A DNA stretch of 64,000 nucleotides, taken from NCBI RefSeq assembly GCF_007197775.1, contig NZ_CP041638.1, forward strand, positions 2,418,001 to 2,482,000. Direction: 5' to 3'. This document shows, one piece after another, positions 16,999 through 26,374 of the stretch. How positions within the stretch are numbered: position 1 is the first letter of the stretch; each line of letters opens with the position of its first letter. The notes under the pieces were generated by a model. It saw nothing but the letters and a program-made list of their open reading frames with translations, ran no database searches and had not been told where the DNA came from. The DNA is from Thalassotalea sp. PS06 (GTDB taxonomy: Bacteria > Pseudomonadota > Gammaproteobacteria > Enterobacterales > Alteromonadaceae). The translations under genes were made by a program, and so were the position numbers.

Positions 16999-18635
16999 AA
17001 CGATTATTAACACTTAGCTTAAGCCTGTTAACGCTGGTTTGTCATAGCAGCTGGGCGCTTGATTCTTTAACCGCCAGTATCGATAAAAATCCGGCTACGG
17101 TTAACGAATCTCTGGTATTAACGGTAATTGCCAATGATTCCATGGATGCGAGCGCTTTTGATCCCTCGCCCTTAGACAAAGACTTCATCGTTGGCCGTAC
17201 GTCAGTGAGCAGTCAAACCAGTATGGTTAACTTTAAAACCACGCGAATGACTCGTTGGACAACGGTATTGGTCCCGCAAAAGCCAGGAAAATACACCATC
17301 CCGGCCTTTACCATTGAGGGGGCTAGCTCTAAGCCGATTGAAGTGGAAATTCTCGCTGCTAACGATAGTCGCGCGAAAAAAAATCAAGATGTTTTTATCA
17401 GTACCAAGGTCTCCGATACCCGAGTTTACGTGCAACAGCAATTTACCTTAAAGGTAAAGCTGCACCTGGCACAGGAGCTAAAAACCGGTAGCCTTACCGA
17501 GCCACAAATGACTGGTGCCGAGATCAAGCAAATCGGTGACGACAAGGAGTCGATGGAAATCATTAACGGTATTCGTTACCGAACGATAGAACGCTCCTAT
17601 TCGGTCAAACCAAATACCAGCGGCGACTTTACCCTGCATACGCCTATTTTCGCAGGCGAGATAATATCTGGTCAGCGCCGTGCCCTATTTTCAAATTTTG
17701 ATCAGGGAAAACCAGTCAGGGTCGAAGGTAAAGACATCGATATCGAAGTAAAAGCTAAGCCTGCTGAATTTGTCGGTGATGATTGGCTTCCCAGTGAAAT
17801 CCTTACCATAGAAGATGAATGGCCCCAACTTGATAGTTTTCCCCTCGGAGAGCCGATTACTCGTCGCGTTACCATCACCGCGGCAGCTCTATCTGAGGAA
17901 CAATTACCGCAAATCAATTTCAAAACCCCTGACGGCATAAAGATATACCCTGACCAACAACAATCACAATCGAATGTGCAAGCCGGTTTATTAATCTCGC
18001 AAAAGGTTCAGGATTTCGCCATCGTACCCAGTAAACCTGGTATCTATACCATTCCTGAGGTGCAGATCCCTTGGTGGAATACAAAAACCAATCGCGTCGA
18101 ATATGCCAGCTTGCCACAACGCACGTTTAGCATCGAGGGAGCAGTTGCAACGCCAATGACTGAAAGTCAGGACAACCTGCCAGCAACACCCGTTGTTATC
18201 GAAAAAAGCAGTAACCTGCAATGGCTCTTCCTTGCGGGTTGGATTTTAACTAGCCTGGCCTGGTTAGCAACTTCGCTTTATCAGCGGGGATTTCTGAAGC
18301 AGCTGTCCCGTAATCCAAAATCGGTATTTAATAGCGCTGCAAGCACAAGCTACTTGCAATTACTCGCCGCTTGCAAGAAAAATGACGGCCAACTGGTGCT
18401 AACCCTTTTGCCTCAATGGGCAGCACAAACCAATAATGAACCGTCAATATCCAGTCTTAGCCAGGTCATTGACAGCTTTAATGACGATGAGCTGGAAAGA
18501 TTGATTTCTGAGCTCCAGGCTTGTTATTTCGGCAATCAAAATACCTCCTGGGATGGTAAAGCCTTGTATCAAAAACTGATGTCGTTAAATAGCAAACAAC
18601 CAGAAGTAAAAGTACAAATGCAGATGAATCCTTAA
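16992..18635 (+). CDS. batD: BatD-like membrane protein
   Basis: A 547-residue protein with a signal peptide (to about 22, ending near SSWA), a long beta-rich periplasmic region and one C-terminal membrane segment (about 410-428, LQWLFLAGWILTSLAWLATS), then a cytoplasmic tail. This is the BatD layout. The GTG start overlaps the end of batB by 7 bases; GGAG about ten bases before supports it. It is the last gene of the operon. BatD is thought to assemble with the two VWA proteins; its molecular activity is unknown. Confidence 0.9.
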   Translation: MVKRLLTLSLSLLTLVCHSSWALDSLTASIDKNPATVNESLVLTVIANDSMDASAFDPSPLDKDFIVGRTSVSSQTSMVNFKTTRMTRWTTVLVPQKPGKYTIPAFTIEGASSKPIEVEILAANDSRAKKNQDVFISTKVSDTRVYVQQQFTLKVKLHLAQELKTGSLTEPQMTGAEIKQIGDDKESMEIINGIRYRTIERSYSVKPNTSGDFTLHTPIFAGEIISGQRRALFSNFDQGKPVRVEGKDIDIEVKAKPAEFVGDDWLPSEILTIEDEWPQLDSFPLGEPITRRVTITAAALSEEQLPQINFKTPDGIKIYPDQQQSQSNVQAGLLISQKVQDFAIVPSKPGIYTIPEVQIPWWNTKTNRVEYASLPQRTFSIEGAVATPMTESQDNLPATPVVIEKSSNLQWLFLAGWILTSLAWLATSLYQRGFLKQLSRNPKSVFNSAASTSYLQLLAACKKNDGQLVLTLLPQWAAQTNNEPSISSLSQVIDSFNDDELERLISELQACYFGNQNTSWDGKALYQKLMSLNSKQPEVKVQMQMNP

Positions 18636-18795
18636 TTTTGGCATTCGACAGTCTTGTGAGTCCTGCTTTGCATCTTTTACAGTGAAATTAAAAAGCAGAT
18701 CAAAAAGGCCATTGGTAACGTAATGCTTACTGTCAGACTAGCGTTTTTAGCTGACACTCCCTACGTTAATAGAATGTAAAAAGTGTGTTAACCAT

Positions 18796-19365
18796 ATGAT
18801 CCAGAAAAATTTTCGAAAGAAATCTGCTAACCCTCAGGTCTCTAACGATATGGCGAGTAAACAAGTAAGATACGAAGCGCTGGTAAATGCGTTACACGCA
18901 GATCTGTACCGGTATGCTTTTTGGTTAGTACACGACCAGCATGTGGCTGAAGACCTGGTTCAGGAAACCTTCCTGCGGGCTTGGCGAGCCCTCGATTCGT
19001 TGAAAGATGAGAAGGCCGCGAAGTCTTGGTTAATCACAATTCTCCGACGCGAAAATGCTCGTCGATTCGAACGTAAACAACTGGATATGTCCGAATACGA
19101 AGAACCCAGTATTGTTGACCACATCAGTACCACTACTGAACAACAACTGGAAGATCATTGGTTACGAGAGAAAATTGCGAAACTACCTGCCGACTACCGA
19201 GAGCCTTTAGTGCTACAGGTAATTGGCGGTTTTAGCGGTGAAGAGATAGCAAACATGCTGAATCTAAATAAAAATACGGTAATGACACGGTTATTCCGTG
19301 CCAGAAATCAATTGAAAGAAGCAATTGAATCCGAACAATCTATTAAGGGGCGAAGTAATGGATGA
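18796..19365 (+). CDS. ECF-type RNA polymerase sigma factor
   Basis: A 189-residue sigma-70 family protein. Region 2 is seen as LHADLYRYAFWLVHDQHVAED then LVQETFLRAWRAL (about 33-68), and region 4 as KLPADYREPLVLQVI and EEIANMLNLNKNTVMTRLFRAR with its helix-turn-helix. The first 25 residues are an unstructured basic tail. An internal ATG at 18850 is a possible alternative start, but its upstream bases show no ribosome site. The downstream gene encodes a DUF3379 membrane protein, overlapping by 8 bases, which is the expected anti-sigma partner. The target regulon is unknown. Confidence 0.93.
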   Translation: MIQKNFRKKSANPQVSNDMASKQVRYEALVNALHADLYRYAFWLVHDQHVAEDLVQETFLRAWRALDSLKDEKAAKSWLITILRRENARRFERKQLDMSEYEEPSIVDHISTTTEQQLEDHWLREKIAKLPADYREPLVLQVIGGFSGEEIANMLNLNKNTVMTRLFRARNQLKEAIESEQSIKGRSNG

Positions 19366-20071
19366 ATTAGAATTCCGGCGTCGACTCTATGCCAATCCAA
19401 AAGACAATGGCGCTGATATTAAAAAGAGTACCGCAGACAATCCGGCTAATGCTCGGTTTTACGAAGAAATCCAACAGCTAGACTCGCGCATCGATAGTGC
19501 GTTAAATGTTGATGTTCCTGAGAATCTGGCAAATAACCTGATTTTGCGTCAAACCCTGGATAGTCACCGTCGCGAGAGTAAACAACGTCGCTGGCATTTG
19601 GCTGTTGCAGCTTCTGTGGCTTTTGCAGTGGGACTTGGCGTTAACTATTTCAACGCGTCACCCGTTTATACGTCGGTAGCCGACTACTCTCTAGCGCACT
19701 ATTATCACGAAGACGGTAAGTTTGATAACCATGCTGATGGCAAACTCACATTGACGTCACTGAACGATAAGATGCAGGATGTAAACGCTAGGTTCAGCAG
19801 TGATATCGGTAAAATCATTGCCGTTAAAGACTGTTACTTCGATGGCATGGACAGTGTGCACCTAGTGTTAGAAGGCAAGTACGACAACATCACTGTGTTC
19901 GTGATCCCGAAAGTCCAGCACTTGGCTTCTTCAAGACAGTTTGCGGACAATCAAGTTCAGGGGTTGACTCAGGAATACCGTCAAGGCGAAGTGATCATTC
20001 TTGGCGATAAGCGTGAATCGCTCGAGCAGTGGCAACAGAAAATCGACGAAACGATTGAGTGGTCAATCTAG
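19358..20071 (+). CDS. DUF3379 membrane protein, probable anti-sigma factor
   Basis: A 237-residue protein beginning MDELEFRRRLYANPKD, a typical DUF3379 start, with one membrane segment near 86-103 (LAVAASVAFAVGLGVNYF) and a C-terminal domain outside. The ATG at 19358 has AAGGGG upstream and overlaps the sigma-factor gene by 8 bases; an earlier in-frame opening is less likely. The soluble N-terminus would hold the sigma factor at the membrane and the outer domain would sense a signal. The anti-sigma role is inferred from gene order and layout. Confidence 0.88.
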   Translation: MDELEFRRRLYANPKDNGADIKKSTADNPANARFYEEIQQLDSRIDSALNVDVPENLANNLILRQTLDSHRRESKQRRWHLAVAASVAFAVGLGVNYFNASPVYTSVADYSLAHYYHEDGKFDNHADGKLTLTSLNDKMQDVNARFSSDIGKIIAVKDCYFDGMDSVHLVLEGKYDNITVFVIPKVQHLASSRQFADNQVQGLTQEYRQGEVIILGDKRESLEQWQQKIDETIEWSI

Positions 20072-20108
20072 CGAGAATGCAACCCCGGATCAAACATCAG
20101 TCCAGACG

Positions 20109-20131
20109 CGCAAGCCTCTGGGCTTTTTTAT
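20109..20131 (+). terminator. Terminator of the sigma/anti-sigma pair
   Basis: AAGCC pairs with GGCTT around a four-base loop and is followed by six T. It lies about 40 bases after the DUF3379 stop. Confidence 0.75.
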
Positions 20132-20227
20132 AACGTTTGCAATTGTCGTTCTATCCTAATTAGTATGGATTGGTATAAAATAACTTGTTAGGATGCAAAG
20201 CATTATTCCGACACTACAATTACAACT

Positions 20228-21694
20228 ATGACATTGGAACTCCCACTAATAGTAACCTTTATCGGTTACCTGCTCACAACCTTACTTATTGGCTTTTTCG
20301 CCTATAAAGCCACCAATACACTTAGCGACTATATCCTTGGTGGCAGACAACTCGGCCCTGCAGTTACCGCATTAAGCGTCGGTGCCTCAGACATGAGTGG
20401 CTGGTTATTACTGGGTCTTCCCGGTGCTATTTACCTGTCCGGTATTGGCGAAATATGGATAGGTGTTGGCTTAGTTATTGGTGCATTTTTTAACTGGATC
20501 ATTGTCGCCCCCAGACTTCGAGGCTTTACTGAGAAAGCTGGTAACTCCCTGACTATTCCAGAGTTTTTTGAAAACCGATTCGAAGACAAGTCCGGCATTT
20601 TGCGCCTGGCGTCGGCCATTACCATTTTAATCTTTTTTACCTTTTACGTATCATCCGGTCTGGTTGGTGGTGCGATCTTATTTGAGAAAGTGTTCGCTCT
20701 GGACTACCTGCAAGCACTAATCATTGGCGCCGTGATTATTGTCTCTTATACTTTTTTGGGTGGTTTCCTGGCGGTTAGCTGGACCGACTTTTTCCAGGGT
20801 TGTTTGATGTTACTGGCGCTGATTATCCTGCCCATCGTGGCGATTCAGGAGCTTGGTGGCTGGCAGCAGACCGAACAAATACTGACATCCGTCAATCCAC
20901 AATATGCCGAGTTGTTTACTAACTTTTCCTGGATTGGGTTTATCTCATTGATGGCCTGGGGACTGGGTTATTTCGGTCAACCTCATATCCTTTCTCGTTT
21001 TATGGCAATCCGCAGTGTTGATGATATTCCTGCTTCACGAAATATCGCCATGGTATGGATGATTTTATCCCTGATTGGCGCCCTTGCGGTAGGATTAGTC
21101 GGTATTGCTTATTATGCCGATTCGCCGCTGGAAAACAGCGAGACCGTATTTATTTTTCTTGCCAAAGCGATCTTAAACCCCTGGGTTGCCGGCGTCATCA
21201 TCGCGGCTATCCTATCAGCGATAATGAGTACCATAGATTCACAGTTAATTGTTTGCTCTTCGGTAATCGTTGAAGACTTTTACAAGAAATACAGTAAAAA
21301 AACCGCAACTGAAAATCAGCTGGTTTGGTTAACCAGATTTTCGCTTCTGGCCATAGCCATTCTTGCCACCTTGATTGCATTGAATCCGCAAAGCACGGTT
21401 CTTGGTCTGGTTAGCTATGCCTGGGCTGGATTTGGTAGCGCCTTTGGACCAACCATAATCCTGGCATTATATTGGCAGCATTACACTCGCTTTGGGGCGA
21501 TGGCTTCAATCATCACAGGTGCACTCGTGGTCATCGTTTGGGGAGAAATGAAACATTTAGGTGGTATATTCGCCTTATATGAAATGATCCCAGGATTCCT
21601 TCTGGCTCTGTTGGCAGGGTTTGTGGTTTCTAAGCTAACTTATCAGGATAATTTACCAGAGACGCAAACGTTCAATAAACTGAACCAGTCTTAA
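20228..21694 (+). CDS. putP: Sodium/proline symporter
   Basis: A 488-residue sodium:solute symporter with about 12-13 membrane segments. PutP marks seen are LGGRQLGPAVTALSVGASDMSGW, the LGLPGAIYLSG segment and SAIMSTIDSQLIVCSS, whose Ser residues help bind sodium. It imports proline for nutrition or osmotic balance. It stands alone between two terminators and putA is not beside it. A pantothenate or other SSS-family substrate is possible, but the length and motifs are those of PutP. Confidence 0.93.
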   Translation: MTLELPLIVTFIGYLLTTLLIGFFAYKATNTLSDYILGGRQLGPAVTALSVGASDMSGWLLLGLPGAIYLSGIGEIWIGVGLVIGAFFNWIIVAPRLRGFTEKAGNSLTIPEFFENRFEDKSGILRLASAITILIFFTFYVSSGLVGGAILFEKVFALDYLQALIIGAVIIVSYTFLGGFLAVSWTDFFQGCLMLLALIILPIVAIQELGGWQQTEQILTSVNPQYAELFTNFSWIGFISLMAWGLGYFGQPHILSRFMAIRSVDDIPASRNIAMVWMILSLIGALAVGLVGIAYYADSPLENSETVFIFLAKAILNPWVAGVIIAAILSAIMSTIDSQLIVCSSVIVEDFYKKYSKKTATENQLVWLTRFSLLAIAILATLIALNPQSTVLGLVSYAWAGFGSAFGPTIILALYWQHYTRFGAMASIITGALVVIVWGEMKHLGGIFALYEMIPGFLLALLAGFVVSKLTYQDNLPETQTFNKLNQS

Positions 21695-21710
21695 CGGCAA
21701 TCGCCGGTAA

Positions 21711-21737
21711 CTAAAAAGGGGCTAAGGCCCCTTTTTT
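21711..21737. terminator. Bidirectional terminator between putP and galE
   Basis: AAAAAGGGGC and GCCCCTTTTT form a near-perfect stem around a short loop, with A and T runs on either side. It therefore serves both converging genes, putP on the plus strand and galE (the end of the polysaccharide locus) on the minus strand. Confidence 0.92.
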
Positions 21738-21767
21738 ACTCTCTTACAATTGAGTTTTCAATCAGAA

Positions 21768-22778
21768 TTATTCGAAACCATTCGGGTTCTTTGACTGCCA
21801 GTTCCAGGTATCCTGAATCATCTCTTTTAAACCGCGCTCTGCCTGCCACTGCAGCTTCTCAGCAGCAAGGTTGGCGTTGGCAAATACGGTAGCAATGTCA
21901 CCCGGGCGTCGAGCCACGATTTGATACGGAATGTCTACGCCAGAAATGGCTTTAAACTGTTCAACAATCTGCAGTACTGAGGTGCCATTTCCGGTCCCTA
22001 AGTTAATTGCCGTACAACCCGGGTTTTGAGCCAGCGCATCGACCGCTTTTAAATGACCAAGGGCCAGATCGACAACGTGAATGTAATCGCGAACACCAGT
22101 TCCATCGACCGTATCATAGTCATCACCAAATACCTGAAGCTGCTGCAAGCGCCCTACCGCTACCTGAGCTACGTATGGCAATAAATTATTCGGAATGCCA
22201 TTTGGATTTTCGCCAATCAGACCACTTTCATGGGCACCGATAGGATTAAAATAGCGAAGCGAGATAATCGACCAGGCAGGATCGCTTTTCGCTAAATCAA
22301 ACAGGATATGTTCGATCATAAGCTTGGTTTGACCATATGGATTGGTTGCAGAAGTCGGCATGGTTTCCAGTAATGGCGAAACATTGTGCTCACCATATAC
22401 GGTTGCAGACGAGCTAAATACCATGTTCTTAACATCAAACTCAGCCATGACTTGCAGCAAAACCAAAGTACCTGCAACATTATTCTGATAATAAGAAAGA
22501 GGGATTTCGTTGGATTCACCAACCGCTTTCAGGCCAGCAAAGTGAATGACACCGTCAATATTATGATCGGTGAACACTTGGCGCATCGCCGCCTCATCAC
22601 AGATATCGGCCTTAATGAACGTTGGTTTTACACCGGTGATCTGTTCAATTCTGTCGAGCACTAACGTCGATGAATTGCTGAGGTTATCAACGATAACCAC
22701 TTCTTTATCTGCTTTTATTAACTCGACAACGGTATGGCTACCGATATAACCGGTGCCACCTGTAATTAATAAGCTCAT
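21768..22778 (-). CDS. galE: UDP-glucose 4-epimerase
   Basis: A 336-residue short-chain dehydrogenase-type epimerase that interconverts UDP-glucose and UDP-galactose (some relatives also the N-acetyl forms). NAD-binding GGTGYIGSH is at 7-15; the catalytic pair is Ser in SSSATVYG and Tyr/Lys in YGQTK near 150. It starts 20 bases after the DHH gene and is the last gene of the polysaccharide locus, where it would supply a galactose-type donor for the glycosyltransferases upstream. Confidence 0.96.
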   Translation of the reverse strand: MSLLITGGTGYIGSHTVVELIKADKEVVIVDNLSNSSTLVLDRIEQITGVKPTFIKADICDEAAMRQVFTDHNIDGVIHFAGLKAVGESNEIPLSYYQNNVAGTLVLLQVMAEFDVKNMVFSSSATVYGEHNVSPLLETMPTSATNPYGQTKLMIEHILFDLAKSDPAWSIISLRYFNPIGAHESGLIGENPNGIPNNLLPYVAQVAVGRLQQLQVFGDDYDTVDGTGVRDYIHVVDLALGHLKAVDALAQNPGCTAINLGTGNGTSVLQIVEQFKAISGVDIPYQIVARRPGDIATVFANANLAAEKLQWQAERGLKEMIQDTWNWQSKNPNGFE

Positions 22779-22798
22779 TTCCCTTCCTTCTTGAAATT

Positions 22799-23755
22799 TT
22801 ATTTATAGTAATCTGAAAAAACCTGAATAAACTGCTCTAATTGCGACGCAGGCAGTGCATTGACACCTGCGGCTCCGGCGCGACCACCACCGGTTGGAAA
22901 CTGAATACAGATTTCATCGGCGCCCTGCTTATTATTCAACGGAGCTCTAACTGAAATTGTATAACTATCATCGACATTTTTTGTGAAAACGGCATGGGCT
23001 TTATCTGGTGACTGATTAGCCAGGTCGTTACCAAAAACACCACTGACTCTTCTCGACCAAGGCGCATCTTCCAGGCAAACCACCTTACAGTGTGGCGCAT
23101 CAAACAACACGTCTGCCGATGAGGCTTTGCTCATATCTTCATTGTAAGCGTCTTGCAGTTGATAAAATAACGAATCGTTGTCGGAAAATAATGGTTCCGG
23201 ACTTTCAAAAGCCAGTAATTGTTTAAACAACTCGGCTGGGTGGAAATGCAGATCTTCGGTGCTGCGACCATAACCATTGTAGTTAATGTATACGCCCAAC
23301 TGCTCGAGTTGTTCAGTAAGAGTGGCCGATAAACCCAGCATCTCGGCATGACGCTTTGCTGTCGCTTTTAGGTTATCACCAAACGCTGCCGCAATCGCCC
23401 ACAGATGATATTTGCCTCGTAAATGGTCATTAACCAGCAGACTGGTACATACCTCTGGAGAGGTGTTGATCATTGATGTCAGGTGAGGACTTTCTGGAAT
23501 CTCACCGGCGCGGTGATGGTCAACATAAAATACTGGTACTTGCTTATCGAGCAATGCTGGTAAAGCGTCGATGTTCTTCTCCATCGATACATCCAGCACA
23601 GTAACTGAAGAGGCTTTGTCAGTCTCGACTTGCTTTAACAAAGAGATGTCACGTTTAACACCGGTGATAAGAATAGATTGTTTTGGCTCCGCAAGGCGCA
23701 ATTGTAACAGCGCCAGAATCCCATCAGCATCACCATTGAATACATCATAATGCAT
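22799..23755 (-). CDS. DHH-family phosphoesterase-like protein
   Basis: A 318-residue protein with the DHH-family marks FNGDADGILALLQL at residues 6-19 (motif I, metal-binding Asp), LDVSMEKN (motif II) and YVDHHRAG near 77-84 (motif III), and a C-terminal GGGRAGAAGVN segment like the DHHA1 nucleic-acid/substrate loop. Relatives include RecJ, nanoRNase and pyrophosphatases. It lies 41 bases after a glycosyltransferase and 20 before galE, in the same direction. Its role in a polysaccharide locus is not clear; hydrolysis of a nucleotide by-product, such as PAP from sulfation, is one possible guess. Confidence 0.8.
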   Translation of the reverse strand: MHYDVFNGDADGILALLQLRLAEPKQSILITGVKRDISLLKQVETDKASSVTVLDVSMEKNIDALPALLDKQVPVFYVDHHRAGEIPESPHLTSMINTSPEVCTSLLVNDHLRGKYHLWAIAAAFGDNLKATAKRHAEMLGLSATLTEQLEQLGVYINYNGYGRSTEDLHFHPAELFKQLLAFESPEPLFSDNDSLFYQLQDAYNEDMSKASSADVLFDAPHCKVVCLEDAPWSRRVSGVFGNDLANQSPDKAHAVFTKNVDDSYTISVRAPLNNKQGADEICIQFPTGGGRAGAAGVNALPASQLEQFIQVFSDYYK

Positions 23756-23796
23756 TATTATTATTCCCTTTTTTAACTTTTAAATCTACGTATCGG

Positions 23797-24558
23797 TTAT
23801 CTTCGAAACGTTGCCCGGTAGGCATAATTGATAAAACAAATCATTGAACGCGCCAGCCCCAGCTTTTCCTGTTGGCGATAAATTTGCCATTGACGCTGTG
23901 CTTTACGCACTTTATTACGCGAAATAGAGCCAGGAGTAATTCGGTAATTGGTCAATGGCTGAGGGTAATGTTGCGCATACCCTACCCGTCTCAATATACC
24001 TAACCAGGTTGCATAATCCTGGCCAGTGCGTAAGTCTGGCATCATAAAATATCCCGTTCTGTTCTTATCAACAATAACGGTAGAGCAACCAAACGTTACC
24101 CGTTTTTTTAACAGGTCATCGTAACTAATCGCGCCCTGTGGTAAACGGTCAACTAAGCCTAAGTTTTTACCTTGTTCATCAACCACCTGATAACTGGTAC
24201 ATGACACAGGTACCTGATTTCGTTTCATAAACGATACCTGCTCAGAGAGCTTATTGGCTTGCCAGCTATCATCGGCATCCAAAAATGCCAGATATCGACC
24301 CGTCGCCCGTTCTATACCGTAATTACGAGAACGCGCCGCTCCGAGGTTTTTTTCATTTTTAAATATGTGGATGTTGTTATAACGTTGCTCATAAAACGAA
24401 AGCAACTGCCAGGTATTATCCGTAGACGCATCATCGGTTATCAACAGCTCCCAATTTGGGTATGACTGTGACAACACACTTTCTATCGCCTCACCAACAT
24501 AAGCCAGTGAATTAAAGGTCGACATTATAATGGAAACTTTATCAAATTTCTCGGCCAT
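23797..24558 (-). CDS. Family 2 glycosyltransferase
   Basis: A 253-residue GT-A enzyme. N-terminal VSIIMSTFNSLAYVGEAIESV and LLITDDASTDNT give the nucleotide-sugar fold; AFLDADDSW near 95 is the metal-binding DxD; GQDYATWLGILRRV holds the likely catalytic acidic residue. The C-terminal basic segment with YRITPGSISRNK is common in capsule and O-antigen enzymes. No membrane segment is seen, so it probably acts at the cytoplasmic face. Donor and acceptor cannot be told from sequence. Confidence 0.9.
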   Translation of the reverse strand: MAEKFDKVSIIMSTFNSLAYVGEAIESVLSQSYPNWELLITDDASTDNTWQLLSFYEQRYNNIHIFKNEKNLGAARSRNYGIERATGRYLAFLDADDSWQANKLSEQVSFMKRNQVPVSCTSYQVVDEQGKNLGLVDRLPQGAISYDDLLKKRVTFGCSTVIVDKNRTGYFMMPDLRTGQDYATWLGILRRVGYAQHYPQPLTNYRITPGSISRNKVRKAQRQWQIYRQQEKLGLARSMICFINYAYRATFRR

Positions 24559-24611
24559 CTCGATAACTTCATTAACCTATCATTAAGCAACTTCCGCTAT
24601 CGCCTTTTGAA

Positions 24612-25421
24612 TTAATCCGTAAACGCACTGTACCCTTGATAATAGCCCTGGATCAGGCTCTTCACATAACTTAATTGCCTATATCTTATGAAATAACGAC
24701 ATGCCCAACGAAAGATGATTGCCAATCCCAGGGTGCCAAACCTTGATGCCGTAGCGCCACGAGCCAGAAAGATCCCCTCGTTTGCCAGTATTCTGCCCTG
24801 TTCGCAGCAACTATGGTAAACAAACACTTTCGGGAGATTAACCACCACCCCCTGGTATCTGTAGATATCGAGTAAGAAATTGACTTCCTCGGTCGCCGGC
24901 AGCGCCGTACCTAAACCAAAATTTTCATTAAATCTGATCTGATATTTTAAAATGAAAGCACGATTGACGATGACCTCAATCGAGCTCACCTGCAGCAGCT
25001 GCAATCGACTCAACTGATGATTGTTGCCGTACGCTTTGTAACGCTTGCTATGGTTTTCAATACAACCAATTTGCACCCGCAACACTTCTGGGCAATCTGG
25101 TTTACACAACTTAGCCAGTAAATTTTCAATGTCGTTTCTATCTAACCAAACATCATCATCTAAGAACCAGATAAAGCATCCAGCGCTATTGGTAATCACT
25201 TGGTTGCGGCTGTGGCTAATTCCCATTTTTGTATCAACAATCAGCTTAACGTGGTTAAGAGCAGGAGGAAGCGGCTCTTCTCCTCCTTGCATAACGACAA
25301 GTATTTCTATCTGTTCGAACGTCCCCAATTCGAGCAAAAGTGCAATCATGTCCTGACTCCGCCCTTTCATGGTTGAAAAACCAAGGGTTAATATCGGCTG
25401 TTGCTGCACAAGGTTATTCAA
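24612..25421 (-). CDS. Family 2-type glycosyltransferase
   Basis: A 269-residue GT-A protein with GISHSRNQVI and FIWFLDDDVWLDRND (DDD metal site near 94-96), and GLGTALPATEEVNFLLDIYR in the later catalytic region. The TTG start at 25421 follows a strong AAGGAAGG site that overlaps the stop of the gene before it; this decides the start and suggests coupled translation. It belongs to the run of glycosyltransferases of the polysaccharide locus. The GISHSRN element is seen in variable O-antigen and glycan enzymes. Specificity unknown. Confidence 0.85.
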   Translation of the reverse strand: MNNLVQQQPILTLGFSTMKGRSQDMIALLLELGTFEQIEILVVMQGGEEPLPPALNHVKLIVDTKMGISHSRNQVITNSAGCFIWFLDDDVWLDRNDIENLLAKLCKPDCPEVLRVQIGCIENHSKRYKAYGNNHQLSRLQLLQVSSIEVIVNRAFILKYQIRFNENFGLGTALPATEEVNFLLDIYRYQGVVVNLPKVFVYHSCCEQGRILANEGIFLARGATASRFGTLGLAIIFRWACRYFIRYRQLSYVKSLIQGYYQGYSAFTD

Positions 25422-25432
25422 GATGGCCTTCC

Positions 25433-26374
25433 TTAAATACCGGTTGTTGTCTGTTGTTGCCTTAGCGGCGATTTAAAGAAAGTTACCTGGGCTATCAGGG
25501 TTCGTTTTAATAACGCCAAAGCCGGAGTATCGCCGCCAAACATATTGGTGATATTTAGTTGTATACAACCCCAGACAAACTTTGGATAATCGGCAAGCCC
25601 GCCACGTCGATTGTAAATGGCATCGCAGATCCGCATACCAGACTTGTATTTTTTAAGGTAACTATGAAGATAGATAGCGTTGCAGGCACTTTGCCGCTGC
25701 AACCGGCTTTTCTTGTCTGACAGCGACTGACCAGTTAAGCGATATGCCAGCAAAGGCTCGGCAAGGTTTGCAAATTTAACCTGTGAACTTAATGCAAGCC
25801 AAAGGGCAAGATCTTCAGCACCTTCAAAGGCATTATCGTACTGCCAGCCAGGGGGCATTTGTTGTAGATTGAACATAATTGAAGGGTGTGCCAATGGGTT
25901 ACCAAAGAAAAAAGCGGCGCGAATATTACTATCATCAGTCTGGATATTTCTATGACCCTGGGTATCTCCATCCTGGTTAATGTAAGAGTAACCGGTTCCC
26001 AGAACTGCCACGTTTGGGTTCTTCGAAAAAAACTCAACTTGTCTGGCTAACCGCTCAGGTTCGCAAACATCATCTGCATCCATGCGGGCAACAAACTCTC
26101 CGTTACACCGTGCAATGGCAAAATTTAGGGTAGCGATCAAGCCATGATTTTCGCGGTTGAATACTGTTACCCGACTATCTTTGCTGGCAAAGTCCGATAG
26201 AATCCTGGCACTGCTATCCGTTGAGCCGTCATTAATTATCAGCAATTCAAAATCTCGATAGGATTGCTGTAAAACGCTATTAACCGCTTCAGATAAAAAC
26301 TTCCCACCATTAAATACCGGCATCACGACGCTTATTTTCGGTGATTTTTCAAAAGCAGATCCCACGTCAGCCAT
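25433..26374 (-). CDS. Family 2 glycosyltransferase
   Basis: A 313-residue GT2 enzyme: ISVVMPVFNGGKFLSEAVNSV then LIINDGSTDSSARIL, the DxD in FVARMDADDVCEPERLARQ, and an acidic GAEDLALWLAL catalytic region. The start overlaps the end of the upstream gene by 8 bases. It probably adds one sugar to the repeat unit at the cytoplasmic membrane face. The closest general type is the capsule GT2 group related to hyaluronan and chondroitin enzymes, but it is too short to be a polymerase of that kind. Confidence 0.9.
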   Translation of the reverse strand: MADVGSAFEKSPKISVVMPVFNGGKFLSEAVNSVLQQSYRDFELLIINDGSTDSSARILSDFASKDSRVTVFNRENHGLIATLNFAIARCNGEFVARMDADDVCEPERLARQVEFFSKNPNVAVLGTGYSYINQDGDTQGHRNIQTDDSNIRAAFFFGNPLAHPSIMFNLQQMPPGWQYDNAFEGAEDLALWLALSSQVKFANLAEPLLAYRLTGQSLSDKKSRLQRQSACNAIYLHSYLKKYKSGMRICDAIYNRRGGLADYPKFVWGCIQLNITNMFGGDTPALALLKRTLIAQVTFFKSPLRQQQTTTGI

